NCBI RefSeq assembly: GCF_035222275.1
Contig: NC_085882.1
Location: 1,991,501 to 2,055,500, forward strand
From: Podospora bellae-mahoneyi
Taxonomy: Eukaryota > Ascomycota > Sordariomycetes > Sordariales > Podosporaceae
DNA: 64,000 nt
Direction: 5' to 3'
Under the pieces are notes generated by a model. That model was not told the DNA's origin. It did not search any database and saw only the letters and a list, made by a program, of their open reading frames with translations. Both the position numbers and the translations under genes were made by a program. Shown here one piece after another: positions 32,302-43,753 of the stretch; the stretch's first letter is position 1, and the number at the start of each line of letters is the position of its first letter.

Positions 32302-33159
32302 CTGAAATTATCTCAAGGTAACAGCTTCTTATAGATCTGTGAGCGGATGGTGAAATCACTGGGATTACAAGAAAAAAGACAAAGTGGACTAATGATTTAT
32401 AACTGATGAACAACCCGCTATCTCAAGAACTCTCTTGAATCTTCCCATCCCGCTTTCTCTCATCATCGTTGCTGTCAGATCGATGAAGCTGCCGGAAAAG
32501 AGCTGGTGGCGGGGTCAGTTTGGCCCAAAGAGGCTTAGCGCACCGCTGACAGCACGTTAGTAATCGGTTGAAAAGCGACAGAGGGCGAAAAGAGTGGGGA
32601 CGAGCTCACGATGAGCTAAGCTCTGAATAAGACATAAAACTCATGAGTCTATCACCGCCCGAGATAATTAGAACTTTGCTGAGGAAGAATACATTATTGT
32701 TTGTAGTGGATGGTCCGGCCAGCCGTATTCTTAGTCGACCAATATGTAAGCAGACTGACATTGGGGACTTCACCAACAAACGAGTGTCCCTAGGCTGCGC
32801 TTATGTCCTTCCCAGTGAGCATTCGTCACAATAGAGGCAAGCTCATTTGTTTTAAATTTACTTAATCGTTGTTGCCTCTCTAAACTTTCCAAGTCGGTGG
32901 CCATATATATACTATTATTACACAAAAGAAACATGCTCTTCTTTTAATCAGGGCCTACCCCCAAACCCCAAAAACGCATACCCAAGCAAGGCAAAAAAAA
33001 TAACAAACGCTCCTACCCCAATTTTACCCTCCATATCTGTCCCATCCCGTCGACACGTTTGTTTTTCCTTGTCCTTCGGTCCTGTTCTTGTTGTTGTTGT
33101 CCCTTGTGTTCATATATGTGCCCTCGACTCCTCATCAACACCCTTCCTTCGGTGATGCC
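32302..33159. other. Intergenic region between pirin and rhodopsin-like genes
   Basis: The AT-rich interval holds the pirin promoter and the 3' end of the rhodopsin-like gene. No gene, RNA or clear repeat is seen. Confidence 0.5.
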
Positions 33160-34317
33160 TTATTTCAGAATCGTATCCGTGCTCCCGGCTTCCAGACCAC
33201 CCTTCTGCACGCTGTGTAATTGGTAATCCCCCTTCAAACCGTTTGCCTCGTCAAAAGTCTTGTTTCCACCCTTTGACCCCGTAGCAGTGGTGCCACCCCA
33301 TGAGCTGCCGTATGGCGTCGACTTCTTTTGCGAGCTGTTCCAGCCCATTCTGGGCAGGTAGGCCGTGACGAGCTTCTTGAGTCTCATGGCGCAGCCGCAG
33401 ACGATGCCGATGTTGACCTCCACGATGGACCAGATGCCGAGAATGCCTTCTTCCCAGGAGAGATCATCTGATGACCCGAGGGAGATGGAATAGGGCAGGC
33501 GCGCAATGGAGCAGATGACGACACTGTGGGGGACAACGATCAGTTTGATGCGGAGGTAATGAGGCAGTGAGAGGAGCAAAAACATACGCAGAGCCCAGAG
33601 CCAAAATACCTCCTACAGATAACTTCTGCTTGAAGCTCAGCTGCAAGCTGATAATGGTGGGAATGGGAAGCAAGATGACGGCAATGTCAGACGCAATGTT
33701 CAACACTGACTGCGAAATGGCAACGTTCATCAAGCACTTGATCGTCTCGTCACCCTTGAGCGGCGTGCAGGGCCCTCCGGTCAGGTAAGTCAGCACTAAA
33801 GTGTAGGCAAAAATGCATACTCCAATAACCACAACGCAGATACGGTATGTGACCGAAGGATTGATCTTGAACAAGACAGTCAACATGGCCATCTTGGTCA
33901 CAGCCGGTGTGATGAGATAGATAAGCGTGTTGGGGAGCAGCTTGTTGTTGAACTCGAGTAGGTTCATCCAGTTGGACGCAAAGATCTCCGTCATGTGTCG
34001 CGCCCACCCATAGTCCATCAGGTTAACCATGGTGATGAAGTAGGCTAGTGCAAGGCCATAACATAGTGTCAAGATGACTGTGCAGAAAAAAAACCAGGTC
34101 AGTGATGAACGCAAGACGACAACCAGAGCAACCTACTCAAATCGATCTCGACATTCTTTACTATCTTGATGGCCTGGAAATATCGGCAAGCCAGGAAGAA
34201 TGTCGCCATGAAGTATGTTATCCCAAAGGCGACCATTGTGCCGATTTGAAGGTCATTGTACGGGGCGCCCAACTGCCCAATATCCTGGGTCGGTTCTGGG
34301 AGGAGACTGGGATCCAT
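33160..34317 (-). CDS. Fungal rhodopsin-like (Pth11-related) seven-helix membrane protein
   Basis: Exons 34317-34137, 34077-33588 and 33523-33160 give 344 residues; both junction phases close. Seven hydrophobic helices are visible: VAFGITYFMATFFLACRYF, VILTLCYGLALAYFITM, LIYLITPAVTKMAMLTVLF, ICVVVIGVCIFAYTLVLTYL, SVLNIASDIAVILLPIPTII, LSVGGILALGSAVVICSIA and ILGIWSIVEVNIGIVCGCAM. The loop motif ASDIAVILLPIP and the WSIVEVNIGIVCGC helix are hallmarks of the fungal rhodopsin-domain family. There is no CFEM domain or long tail, unlike the receptor at 59957. The ligand is unknown. It is divergent from the acyltransferase gene, so co-regulation is possible but untested. Confidence 0.85.
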
Positions 34318-35501
34318 CTTTTCTGTGTCGTCTGCCTTTCCTTTCTGTCACTATCTTGATATCAAATCGTGTCGTCAAGACTCTGTGCCGTCAGAATTCG
34401 ATGGTGGTTTGGCCGTATAATAACCGTCATAAACATAGTCCACAAGGATCAACTCCAGATTCCAGTCCCAAGATGGGCATGAGCCCAGTTTTGTTGCAAA
34501 TCTAGCTCGGACAAGGCCATCTTCACCTGGGTGGCACGAGGGCGACAAGGACCCTTGCTGAGAAGAGTTTTAGAAAAAGCAAATTCGGTTGTGCCTTCCG
34601 TCGCTTCTCGATTCCTCGGTAGTGTAGCTCCAGGATCATGGTCTTGAAGTGCTATTGCTGGTTGAACACAAGGTGATTTGGCATGCAGGAAGTGGATTGA
34701 TAGTTCCGCACTACTGGAAAGAAGCAGAGGTTTGAAACGAATCGCAATTGGCGATTTCCCTGAGTTTCCCTCATATCCCACTCCCAATCCCACGGTTTGG
34801 CACCGAACGTCTGAGAGTGGGACCCGAGTACGGGACCCATAATCCGTGCGACGGGCGACGGCGCCGTCACGTTAGTTTCGGCTCGGCAGGCATGCGGTAG
34901 GGACCGGGCCAGGCGGCCGGGTTCCCCGTGTTGCCATTTTGCTGGCAGTGGTTGACAGGAAACGATGAATTGCCAGAGATCATCAGCCGGGGGAAAGGGG
35001 CAACCGTCCCAGGAATCCACGAAAGCAACGAAAACACCCCTTTTCCCACGCCGTAGCGTGATGTTGGCTGCAGCAAATTCGTAGCGGCTACCGAAAACGG
35101 TTAACGGCATCGGCAGAAGCAAAATCACATCTGCAGAGCCCTTGTCTGGGGGACGAGATGCCAGGCACCCCCAAACTCCAAAGGGGCTATCATTCCCAGA
35201 AGCGAGGCCACACGATGGACCGCAGGGCAATGATTCGTGGACCGAGGGCCCCGAGAGGCCGAAATTGTGGTTTCGTCGTGGCCAAAGACGATGATTTACT
35301 CGCACGATTCCCCCGTGTCGTTGCGTTGCAAGAGAAGCTGATAAAAAGAAACAAAGACGTTGACGAGATTGAAGGCTGCGACTCTGTGTTTTCTTTCTGA
35401 GGCGATATCCTCTGCCTATTCCCCCTATTTCTCTGACGATTTCGATTCTGGCCCGCTCTCAGCAACGGCAGTCGCTCATTTCTTTCGATCCGCTGACAAA
35501 G
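34318..35501. other. Divergent promoter region, rhodopsin-like and acyltransferase genes
   Basis: This 1.2-kb interval is shared by two divergent genes. A 217-codon minus-strand frame (35305-34652) has low-information content and no domain; I do not support it as a gene. Confidence 0.5.
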
Positions 35502-36992
35502 ATGAACAAACTATTCGGTAGTGGGAAGCCACCCGTCCCAACGGTCGATACCGACCGGGTGGTGCCGCTCCATTTCTTCGAGAGCGGCCCGCTGGTGCAG
35601 GGCAACAACATGGCCGTATCTCTTGTGTTCGACGATGTGTTGGAGCCAGAAAAGTTGAAGCAAGCCCTCGAGGGTCTTGTGAAGAAGGAAGGCTGGCAGA
35701 GACTTGGAGGACGTCTCCGGAAGAACCCAACAACCGGAGCGATCGAGTGGCATATCCCTACTGTCTTCTCAGCTGACCGTCCCATCATCAACTACGCCCA
35801 TGTCGATCACGGAGTCCCCGCCGCCCAGCACCCAGCTGCCTCGCGAATCCCGCAACCGTCCACTAGGCCGGCGGTTGTCGCGGACCCTGACGACCTCGCT
35901 GATTTGGCTTTCGAGCCTGGTCACAGGCCCGGCGGCATCAGCGATTATCTCACTTCTGACATGCCCGTCCTAGGTCTGCGTGTCAACTCTTTCACCGACA
36001 AAACCATTGCCGTTCTCCAATGGCAGCATGTTGCCTTCGATGCGTTGGGTATGCAATATGTCGTCGAGGGCTGGAGCAACATGCTCTGGGGCAAGGAGCA
36101 CGAGATTCCCACGCCCTGCGGTTTGGACAGCGACCCGTTCGAGGCTTTGGCTAAAGGAACCCGAAAGCCAACAGAGTCCCATCTGTTGATGGACAAGAAG
36201 GTTGGAATTGGCGGTATGCTCAAATGGGGTCTCGGATATGGCTTCGATATGTTGGCACGGGCCAAGGAAAACCGCATGGTGTGCATTCCGCAATCGTATT
36301 GGAAGACGCAGATGGAGAAAGCAATCGAGGAGCTCCGGGCTGAAGCAACCAAAAAGGGCGAGGACCCATCTAAGGTCTTCCTGACTGAAGGCGACATCCT
36401 CACTGCCTGGACGATGAAGTCAGTCGTCGGGCCCCAGGACATGGACCCCAACAGGACAGTGGCTGGATCCATTGCCATGTCGCTCCGTAAGGCATTCGAA
36501 GGTGACCTGATCCCTGAGGCATCAAAGAGTCCCTATGTCGGCAATGCTTTCGGTTGGGGCAACGTTCTCGTCACTGCTGGTGACGTCAACACCAAGCCCC
36601 TCAGTTGGCTCGCGAGACAAGTGCGGCGGGCCATCAACGAACAAGGCACCCGGGCTCAGCACGAGGCCTACTACGCCATGGTGCGTGAAGGGCCTGGTCT
36701 CCCAATTGTCATCTTTGGCGACGGCGGCATGGCCCAGATTGGCTTCTCCAACTGGTCCAAGGCGGGCTTGTTCAACCTCGACTTTGCTCCTGCTCGCAAG
36801 GTGCAGAAGCCAGGTGTACCATGCCGGCCTTCATACGTCCAGGAGAACCACGGTCCCATCAAGCCTGTCGATGGTTTCTTTGTGTTTGGGAAGGATGAGA
36901 AGGGTAACTACTGGACGTCAGCGTACAAGGTTAAGGGCCAGTGGGACAAGCTGGATGAGTACCTTGTCAAGGAGCATGAGAAGGGCGCCTGA
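35502..36992 (+). CDS. BAHD-type acyltransferase (transferase family protein)
   Basis: One exon encodes 496 residues, near the usual 450-500 for the family. The catalytic HxxxD motif is present as HVAFD (His176-Asp180), in the context VLQWQHVAFDALGMQYV. In place of the C-terminal DFGWG motif there is NWSKAGLFNLDFAPARKV. BAHD-type enzymes transfer acyl groups from CoA to alcohols or amines; fungal members include trichothecene 3-O-acetyltransferase-like proteins. No polyketide, terpene or peptide synthase lies nearby, so no cluster product can be named. Codon use is balanced and C-ending throughout, unlike the skew-switching neighbours. The ATG at 35502 is the first in a clean leader. The class is good; the substrate is unknown. 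Confidence 0.85.
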   Translation: MNKLFGSGKPPVPTVDTDRVVPLHFFESGPLVQGNNMAVSLVFDDVLEPEKLKQALEGLVKKEGWQRLGGRLRKNPTTGAIEWHIPTVFSADRPIINYAHVDHGVPAAQHPAASRIPQPSTRPAVVADPDDLADLAFEPGHRPGGISDYLTSDMPVLGLRVNSFTDKTIAVLQWQHVAFDALGMQYVVEGWSNMLWGKEHEIPTPCGLDSDPFEALAKGTRKPTESHLLMDKKVGIGGMLKWGLGYGFDMLARAKENRMVCIPQSYWKTQMEKAIEELRAEATKKGEDPSKVFLTEGDILTAWTMKSVVGPQDMDPNRTVAGSIAMSLRKAFEGDLIPEASKSPYVGNAFGWGNVLVTAGDVNTKPLSWLARQVRRAINEQGTRAQHEAYYAMVREGPGLPIVIFGDGGMAQIGFSNWSKAGLFNLDFAPARKVQKPGVPCRPSYVQENHGPIKPVDGFFVFGKDEKGNYWTSAYKVKGQWDKLDEYLVKEHEKGA

Positions 36993-38733
36993 GCGCAGGA
37001 GAGGACGGCTGCATGATGATGGAATGGAATGGAATGGAGGGAGGCTCTTTGTCGTTCTGTTTGGAAGCAAAGATAATAATACCCTGGTGTTTTTTGTTGG
37101 TGTACGGAGCAAGCTTATTAGTAAAGTCGTGACTGCCTCATGTGTAAAACTCCACCCATGTGTGGGTGCAAAGCGCATCGTGATAATTACACACAGACAG
37201 CTACAATGCGCCAAGGCCGACTGATCTCACAACACGACTCGTTACCATCACTTGGTCGTGATTTGATATGGATCTGTAAAGTCCACATGTCGGCGCTAGG
37301 TGATGTGCTTAATGTCTCTCAAAGTAGTCTACTGTGTTTTGGCAGCAGAGTAAGCTGTGAATTTGACCACGGTGCCTCCCATCTCAAAAGTAATCAAACG
37401 TAAAGGTTGTATCGATTTAGCCATAAGACCGTAACCTCATTCAACGGGGCTGGAAACGTTACTGCCTTTGACTTTCACCTGGCACCCCTGGCGTACAGTC
37501 CTCGCGTTGATATCAACACTCAATACATCGGCTGGAGGGCATTCCCAACTAGTACTTTATACTCTAACAAACCATAAACTTCATCCAAAATACCTCAAGC
37601 GTCCTCCTGGATACCCAAACCTACTTTCCGACGCCTTCCTATCCATATCAGACAACCACATTATAACCCCCAACCTCACCAACCTAAGACGCATTCCCAA
37701 CCATCTCCAAAAACCCAGCTCATTAAGCTAGATTCTGAATTCGAACCCACCGACTCACAAAAATGTATCCCAATCCCCAGAGAATTTTCAACCCAAGAAC
37801 GCCAGACACAGTAGGCAATCCTGACCGTCGCAACAGCCAATTGCACCGCCGGGATGAAAACCTGCCAGTCATCAGGATGTCAGTCGGCACAAAAGGGGGG
37901 GTATATATACCCTTCGTACCATTACTAGAAAAGCCATCAAGCGAGGAGCAAGTCCTGACTGTTGGTCAGCACGGCTAAATGCTGACTGCATCGTACACAG
38001 CGGAATTTGCCTCAAGCAACTATGTCTTACTGTCGTCGGTTTTCAGCAACTGTCGAGGCACCGCAATGGGTTGTCCACCTCGTTGAAATGTTGGTCATAA
38101 GTAGTTACTACCCCTTCGTTAAAGATAGTAATAGCCATCATGAACATATCATCACCGCACAACCTCAGCCACCGACTCCTATCAATGCAGAGCCTTTATT
38201 CGTCATCTGCTTCCATCCTGAAAGTACCTTGGTTCACCAACTAGACACCCATCATACTCTCTCGCGAAATAACACCTACGGACAACTTCGCACTTTACAC
38301 ACTCAACATCACCTACGACCTTTTGCTAGGTGTAGAAACTCCATTCCAGAGCATGGTGTGAGAGGCCGTAATCCAATAATTTACAGCAAACCTCGCCGTT
38401 TTCTTGCCACCCTCTTCAAAATCTAGATGTAGCCTGTCTTTTGGTTATATCATCATGTCCATCAAACACCAACCAATAATCAAGAATATTCTCTTTTCGA
38501 CCTGCAGTCTCAAGCATAGAGTCCCCTGTCGGATTCCATTGTGTTGCTGTCAAGTAGTTTGTAGGGCACCTAACAAGTGGAAGACGAGAATGCCCTTTAT
38601 GGATTCCATGCCAGCACTCTCTTGAACAACAAAGCACACAATCAATGCAGCCAGCCACTGTCACATATGTGCCTGTTAATGTCTTTCTAAATGTCATCTT
38701 CTCACCCAACATCACAGCAATTCCACATCCCGA
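36993..38733. other. Gene-poor AT-rich region of 1.7 kb
   Basis: I find no supported gene. Short plus-strand frames (37140-38426) have no motif. The DNA is AT-rich from about 37050 onward, which may reflect decayed sequence, but no element ends or coding relics are recognisable. Confidence 0.45.
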
Positions 38734-40209
38734 TCAATCCTCATCACTCCCGTAATCAACCAAACACCCCCCACCCGGCAACTTCACCGTCTTCCTCTCC
38801 TTCTCCTTCTCCTCCTCCCACCTCTCCTGATCCATCGCCATCGCCCTCGCCACATCATCCATATTCACCATCCCCCCCGTCCCCAAATCTACCTTCAAAA
38901 CCCCATTCTCATCCTTATCAATCTTGATCCCTTGCCCCCTATCCTCCATCTCCACACCCTCATCCTCATCAATCTGCCCCTCCTCGTCCGAGCTACTTTC
39001 TTCCTCCTCAACACCCCTCGTATCCTGCCCCTTCTCAAACTTAACCCTCTTCCCACCTCTCCCGCCGCCTCGACCACCTCTCCACCTAGGACCCTTCTCA
39101 AGCGTTCTTTTCTTTTCGTTCACAGACTTGGGTGCTGGTGGTGGCGGTGGGGGACGGGGCGTCCAGTCCCCTATTTTGTGTAACGGTGGGAGGGGGCAGC
39201 CGGGTTGAATGGCGACAATGGTAGGGAATTCAACTACTGTTCTTCCGGACAGCGCATCTTTCAAATTGCTGTCCGGGGAGAGCGGGATCAAAGTCCTGCT
39301 GTTGGGCGCCTCTTTCGTGGCTTTCTTTAGGTAAAAGCTGTATTTATGGTATTGTTCTTCTGGTGTCGACTCAACAGATGGTGCCGACGAGAACGAAAAC
39401 CAGGTTGAGTCCAGCGGGTTCTGGAAGCAGTATGGTGCTGATGACCACGCTGGTGTAGACTGGCCTTGAATCGTAACGGGGATGTATTCCGCCTTCGGCT
39501 TCTTCAACGGGTTCCTCTCATCATATTCCGGATCTGCCTCGCGCACAAGACGATCCAGCTGCCCGTTATGCCAAATAACGGTATTGGTCAACGCCGAATA
39601 AAGCGGTATATTCTCCAGCGCCTTATACAGCACCTTCAATGGCTTCTGCTGCGACGAAGAATCATAAATCAACCACTCGACCTGGAAGTTTATCGCATTG
39701 GTCCTCTTATTCCACGACGTTTTATTCTCCCGCTGCCGGCTCATCCCCTTGGGCATGTACACCACCTCAATGTCGAGGTTTCTCAGCCGACGGCGCAGTT
39801 GGGCCACGATGGCATTGTGCTGGGTATTGTTCTCTACAGGCTCAAAGCTTAACCTGTCACCGTCCCATACTTTGCGAAAAAGCTTTTGTTCTTCTGCTGG
39901 GGTTGGTGGGTGTAGTTCTTTGGCGTCCATCAGCCGGCGGACCTCGACGATGTCTTGCTCGGCACGCAAACGTTCGCGCTCGATGGATGAGAGGAAGTTG
40001 AAGTCGTGATCAATACCCCTAGGTGTGCGCAGTTCGTGGATTGGCATGTATTCTCGTGGATTGCGGATGCCATCGCAGCTGGCGCGAGTCTTGTGTTTCT
40101 TGCTGCAGGCGAGAGAGCAGGTCTGGGCTTTGCATCGCGGGCAGGTATATTTCGGAGGTTCTGCGTGGCAGATGGTGCACAGGTCGCTGAGCAATGAGGA
40201 GTCGGCCAT
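38734..40209 (-). CDS. BCD1: Box C/D snoRNA assembly protein BCD1 (HIT zinc finger)
   Basis: One exon encodes 491 residues. The N-terminal HIT zinc finger is complete, with Cys11, Cys14, Cys23, Cys26, Cys31, Cys35, His39 and Cys45. The BCD1 segment ERERLRAEQDIVEVRRLMDA and the central domain (MPKGMSRQRENKTSWN, INFQVEWLIYD, VLYKALENIPLYSAL) follow. The C-terminus is disordered: proline run, RGGRGGGRGG, an acidic Ser/Asp/Glu stretch, and a terminal GGGCLVDYGSDED. BCD1 is an assembly factor for box C/D snoRNPs in the nucleoplasm. Its C-terminal tail is longer than in yeast. Sense-strand composition is G-rich over the last third, as in several neighbours. Confidence 0.9.
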   Translation of the reverse strand: MADSSLLSDLCTICHAEPPKYTCPRCKAQTCSLACSKKHKTRASCDGIRNPREYMPIHELRTPRGIDHDFNFLSSIERERLRAEQDIVEVRRLMDAKELHPPTPAEEQKLFRKVWDGDRLSFEPVENNTQHNAIVAQLRRRLRNLDIEVVYMPKGMSRQRENKTSWNKRTNAINFQVEWLIYDSSSQQKPLKVLYKALENIPLYSALTNTVIWHNGQLDRLVREADPEYDERNPLKKPKAEYIPVTIQGQSTPAWSSAPYCFQNPLDSTWFSFSSAPSVESTPEEQYHKYSFYLKKATKEAPNSRTLIPLSPDSNLKDALSGRTVVEFPTIVAIQPGCPLPPLHKIGDWTPRPPPPPPAPKSVNEKKRTLEKGPRWRGGRGGGRGGKRVKFEKGQDTRGVEEEESSSDEEGQIDEDEGVEMEDRGQGIKIDKDENGVLKVDLGTGGMVNMDDVARAMAMDQERWEEEKEKERKTVKLPGGGCLVDYGSDED

Positions 40210-43200
40210 TGCAAGGGCCTATAGCATGTGGTACGCGATATGGTGTATACAGAATGTTTGGAGCTGGAAAGCTTGATGATGAAAGAGTTGAATCGGTGCT
40301 TGATGTTTCTGGGATCGCGTTGCGCCGATAAGCCTTATCGCAATTTTCAGTGGGAACCGTTAGCCGGCAGGCAACGATAAGATAGGAGCATGGAACAACC
40401 CAGCCAGCCAATCTCTTAATTACACTAGCTCCCGCCTGCATTCCACAGCAATTGATTGATTGACTGGATCTTGAATTGACGTTGGGCTTCGATCGGCGAA
40501 ACTCCGATAGAGATGGTCTGTATGTGTGAGTCTCACATCTCATCACCCAACTGCCACTTGTCAAACTTCAAAAAACGGCGGCTCTTTTTATTTTCTTTCA
40601 CAAAGCTCTCAACCTTGACCCCACGTGGACGCGGTGGATCGCAACGGTGCTTGGACCTTTCACCAGCCAAGCCTCTTCACGGCGCCGGCATAAGTGGCCG
40701 TTTCACACCAAATTTGACGCTATCAATAGCCGGCACTTTTATAGAGAAGATCAACTGAAGTTGAATGACAGAAAATCATCATCGTCACTCCAACTCCCGG
40801 ATTCTTCGGCATACCAAAAAGGTCAACTCGCGATGGCCTCATGCTGCTGCTGACCAAGCAGGTTCATCGCGTAAACCAATGCAACGTCTCGAATAGGCTT
40901 AGCCAGGGGTATCCTTCCCAATTCGGACCCTCTCACATCTGCAGTCCCCCGCACTGCGGACAGGGACACGAAAATACCACCAGCCAGGCAGGCCTGGAAG
41001 TCCTGGCCTGTCATCGGAATGGGGTCATGTTGCTTTTTCTCGCCTTTTCTTCTCTGATGAAAATTCTTTGATTCTTCACCGCTCAATACTCCAAAAAAGG
41101 GAGAGATGCTGACGACGTGATCAGGGACCGGCAAACGAGGGACGTTGCGACTGTTTGTGATACCGTTGCGGCCCATATCAAATTCCCCGCCCCTCTTCCT
41201 CAAACAAGGGCAGCTAAGCACTTGTTCATGCGTGGGGTTTTGCGGTAGCACAGCTTGTCGGCACCGTTTGTCTCGTTTTCCCCCTTCCCGCGGGGCGCGG
41301 AGGTGGCGGGAGGGAGGGCATGGCACTTCCCGACGTCGAGTTTCCTCGCTCTGTACTCGAAACCGGGTCCTGTGTTCCAATAGCAGAGGTGTATTATGAC
41401 ACGGGATATGGGCGTTGGATATGAAAATGTGACGACTGCTGCTTTTGGGTCTGCCGTGTCTGCCCCTCACCTAGGCTTGTCCTAGGTAAGATATATATCA
41501 TGGCCTACTAAGAGGCCACCAAGACAATAAAGCTGCGAGCTGCCGTGGGGTTGCTGTATCTTTTTCTCCTAAAAAAGTAGCCATGGTGATTGCTTCTTCG
41601 TGTTGGCTTGATTGCGACGGTGGTTGCCTCGAGGAAACATTGCACCAATCCGGCGCATTTCCATGTTGATGTGCCTCCGCATGATTCCTGTGGCTTGTTA
41701 TCCATCAGCGATGCAACTGTGGCATCTGCACTGCAGACTGCGTTATGTTTCGTGGATCAAAGGGCAGTTCTCCTGTGCGTCTGCCGTCCTGCATAGGGTG
41801 GCTTGTCTCACGATTTGGCGGGCTTTTCGACCTATCATCCAAGTCAGTGATCAGATAGGATTCAGAGGAGAAGGAATCCCTTTCCAAAAGAAAGGACTGT
41901 ATTTTCTTGCCCTCTGCCGGCAGCGGGATCCGTCTGGCCGTTGAAAACGCCTGGACCAGTTGTTTCCCCGCTTGCTGCAAACGCTCGGAGCATCGTGCGT
42001 CTTGCGTCTTTTCGATCAGGGGTCAAAGCGTGCCCCCAAAACACAAACACATAGTCCAAAAGGTTGCATCCGCTGCCAGTTTCAGAAGCACTTTTCGTGA
42101 ACTTGCAGCAGGATGCGGCGCTGTTTGTTGCTGCTTTTTGACACCGCGGGGGGAGGTCGACTCGAAACGGAAACACAACGAAGCAATACGGGCACTTTCC
42201 AGGCTACACCGAAGCACACCACCCGGCTCACCGCACCAAACAGCAGCCTGTTCTGTTCGATGCTGCTGCCGGTCCACGGGGAGCGCTGATCTCTTCGGCT
42301 TCCATCACCTCAAACACGCGGCGTCCCCGGTATCAGTGCGCCGTGTGTGTCCGTTTGCCCGTTTGCTCAGACCGCTCATGTCAGTCATTGACAGCCTGGG
42401 CCATTACGGACGTACCTTTGATGATGAATTCTGATCTCCAGCTAAACTGGACTCGTCGCCAGCTTGCCATCAGTGCCATCTCTTTCGTCACCACGGCCAA
42501 CCCTTGGGACCCAGCTGGCTGGCTCTCACTTGGCCAAAAGCCCGAGGTTTCTCTTTCCTTCCTAGAAAGCGTGGCGTTGTGTAATGGTAAGACCACCCGT
42601 AGGTTAATTACAACTGGGGAGAGCGACGATCGAATCCACTCATTTCACGAAAAAGGACTCATTGTCTTTTGCCTGTCGTGCTCGCGAATGAATGAATGAA
42701 TGAATGGATGGATGACTTTGATTTAAGATAACGAGGTAGAGAACGGATACTGCCGTAATGAAGCATTGAACAATCGATTCGATTTGCGACAGAATTCAGG
42801 AATCAAGGAGAGGGATGATTCTTCTTCTGCAGCAGTCAAGAAACTGTCACTGTCACGATGGAGCAGGGGCCACTTGGGATGGCAACGGAAGTTTTGGGAA
42901 CTTAGGTCATCCCATGCTTTTGCGGACCTTTTGGTAGCAATTGGCGGATCACGGCAAGTATTGGGTACAGACTTTCGAAATGAGTGACTATCTTGATGGG
43001 CCCTGGACCCAGGCCCCTGCTGAAAAAACCCCTGGCCGCTTTGCCCCTAGCTGCACCTGCATCGTCCACCTTATTTCCCAATTCCCCGTGGACGGTGACC
43101 ACGCCTGCAGCCAGCTTCTCAGGACAGTTGAGCCCGACCTGCCTCAAGCCCTCTGATTGCTCCGTTGCATCCCTGCGAGGGGCCAGGGCCTCTCTTCAAC

Positions 43201-43753
43201 GAGCTTGGTCGCACTTTCACTCTCATACTCTCTCCATCACGGTCCTTTCTTATCTCGTCTCCTGCCATTGCCTACGCCTTTGCCTCTGCCTCTGGTTCTC
43301 CTCGAGTCTCTGGCTCTTGTTGCTTCCTCTCTTCTCTGAGAAGCAAGCTGTAAGTGGCAGCAGGGAGAGCAGCAGCAGCATCAGCAGCCAGTCTGTCGGG
43401 TCCAAGGTGTTTCGTTTCGCCAGCCGACAAGCTCCACGCTGAAATCTTAGCGTCCCGCGTGCCCACTCGGCCTTTTTCCCACTGCAATTGCTTCAGCTTC
43501 AGTACCTCTTCGCCGCTTCACTGCATTGGCAGTGATTGTTTCTCTTCTGTCAACAACGACGACAACGGCAGGCGCCTGTTTTTTTGTTTTTTTTTACACG
43601 TTCCGGGCGATCACCGCTCCGGCTGTGGCTGCCCCTTGATTGAGACAAGCTTCAACCTACGCCAAAAAAAAAACCCGGAGAAGCTCCAACGCTGGCGCTC
43701 CCGCGGTCGACCACTGAAGACGGATTGGCCGTTGAGTGCCATACAAACTCAAA
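40210..43753. other. Gene-poor region of 3.5 kb upstream of the DENN gene
   Basis: No exon chain with recognisable protein is found on either strand. The longest frames (215 codons minus strand at 41470-40823; 175 codons at 41907-42434) read as compositional noise. A GAAT microsatellite lies at 42686. The last few hundred bases are pyrimidine-rich with poly-T and poly-A runs, as expected for the leader of the DENN gene. Confidence 0.45.
42686..42714. repeat. (GAAT)n/(GGAT)n microsatellite
   Basis: Five GAAT units grade into GGAT units. It is non-coding. Confidence 0.85.

Noticed and set aside
34652-35305. 217-codon minus-strand frame in a divergent promoter region
   Set aside because: No recognisable motif; overlaps where two promoters are expected.
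37050-38700. Possible decayed transposon in AT-rich DNA
   Set aside because: No terminal repeats, target duplication or coding relic could be seen; base composition alone is not enough.
40823-41470. 215-codon minus-strand frame in the gene-poor region
   Set aside because: No domain, unusual composition, and no splice-linked continuation that resembles a known family.
42571-42640. tRNA-like stretch (TGTAATGGTAAG and ATCGAATCC)
   Set aside because: The box-like phrases are present, but no acceptor stem or T-arm stem pairs, and no anticodon arm can be drawn.
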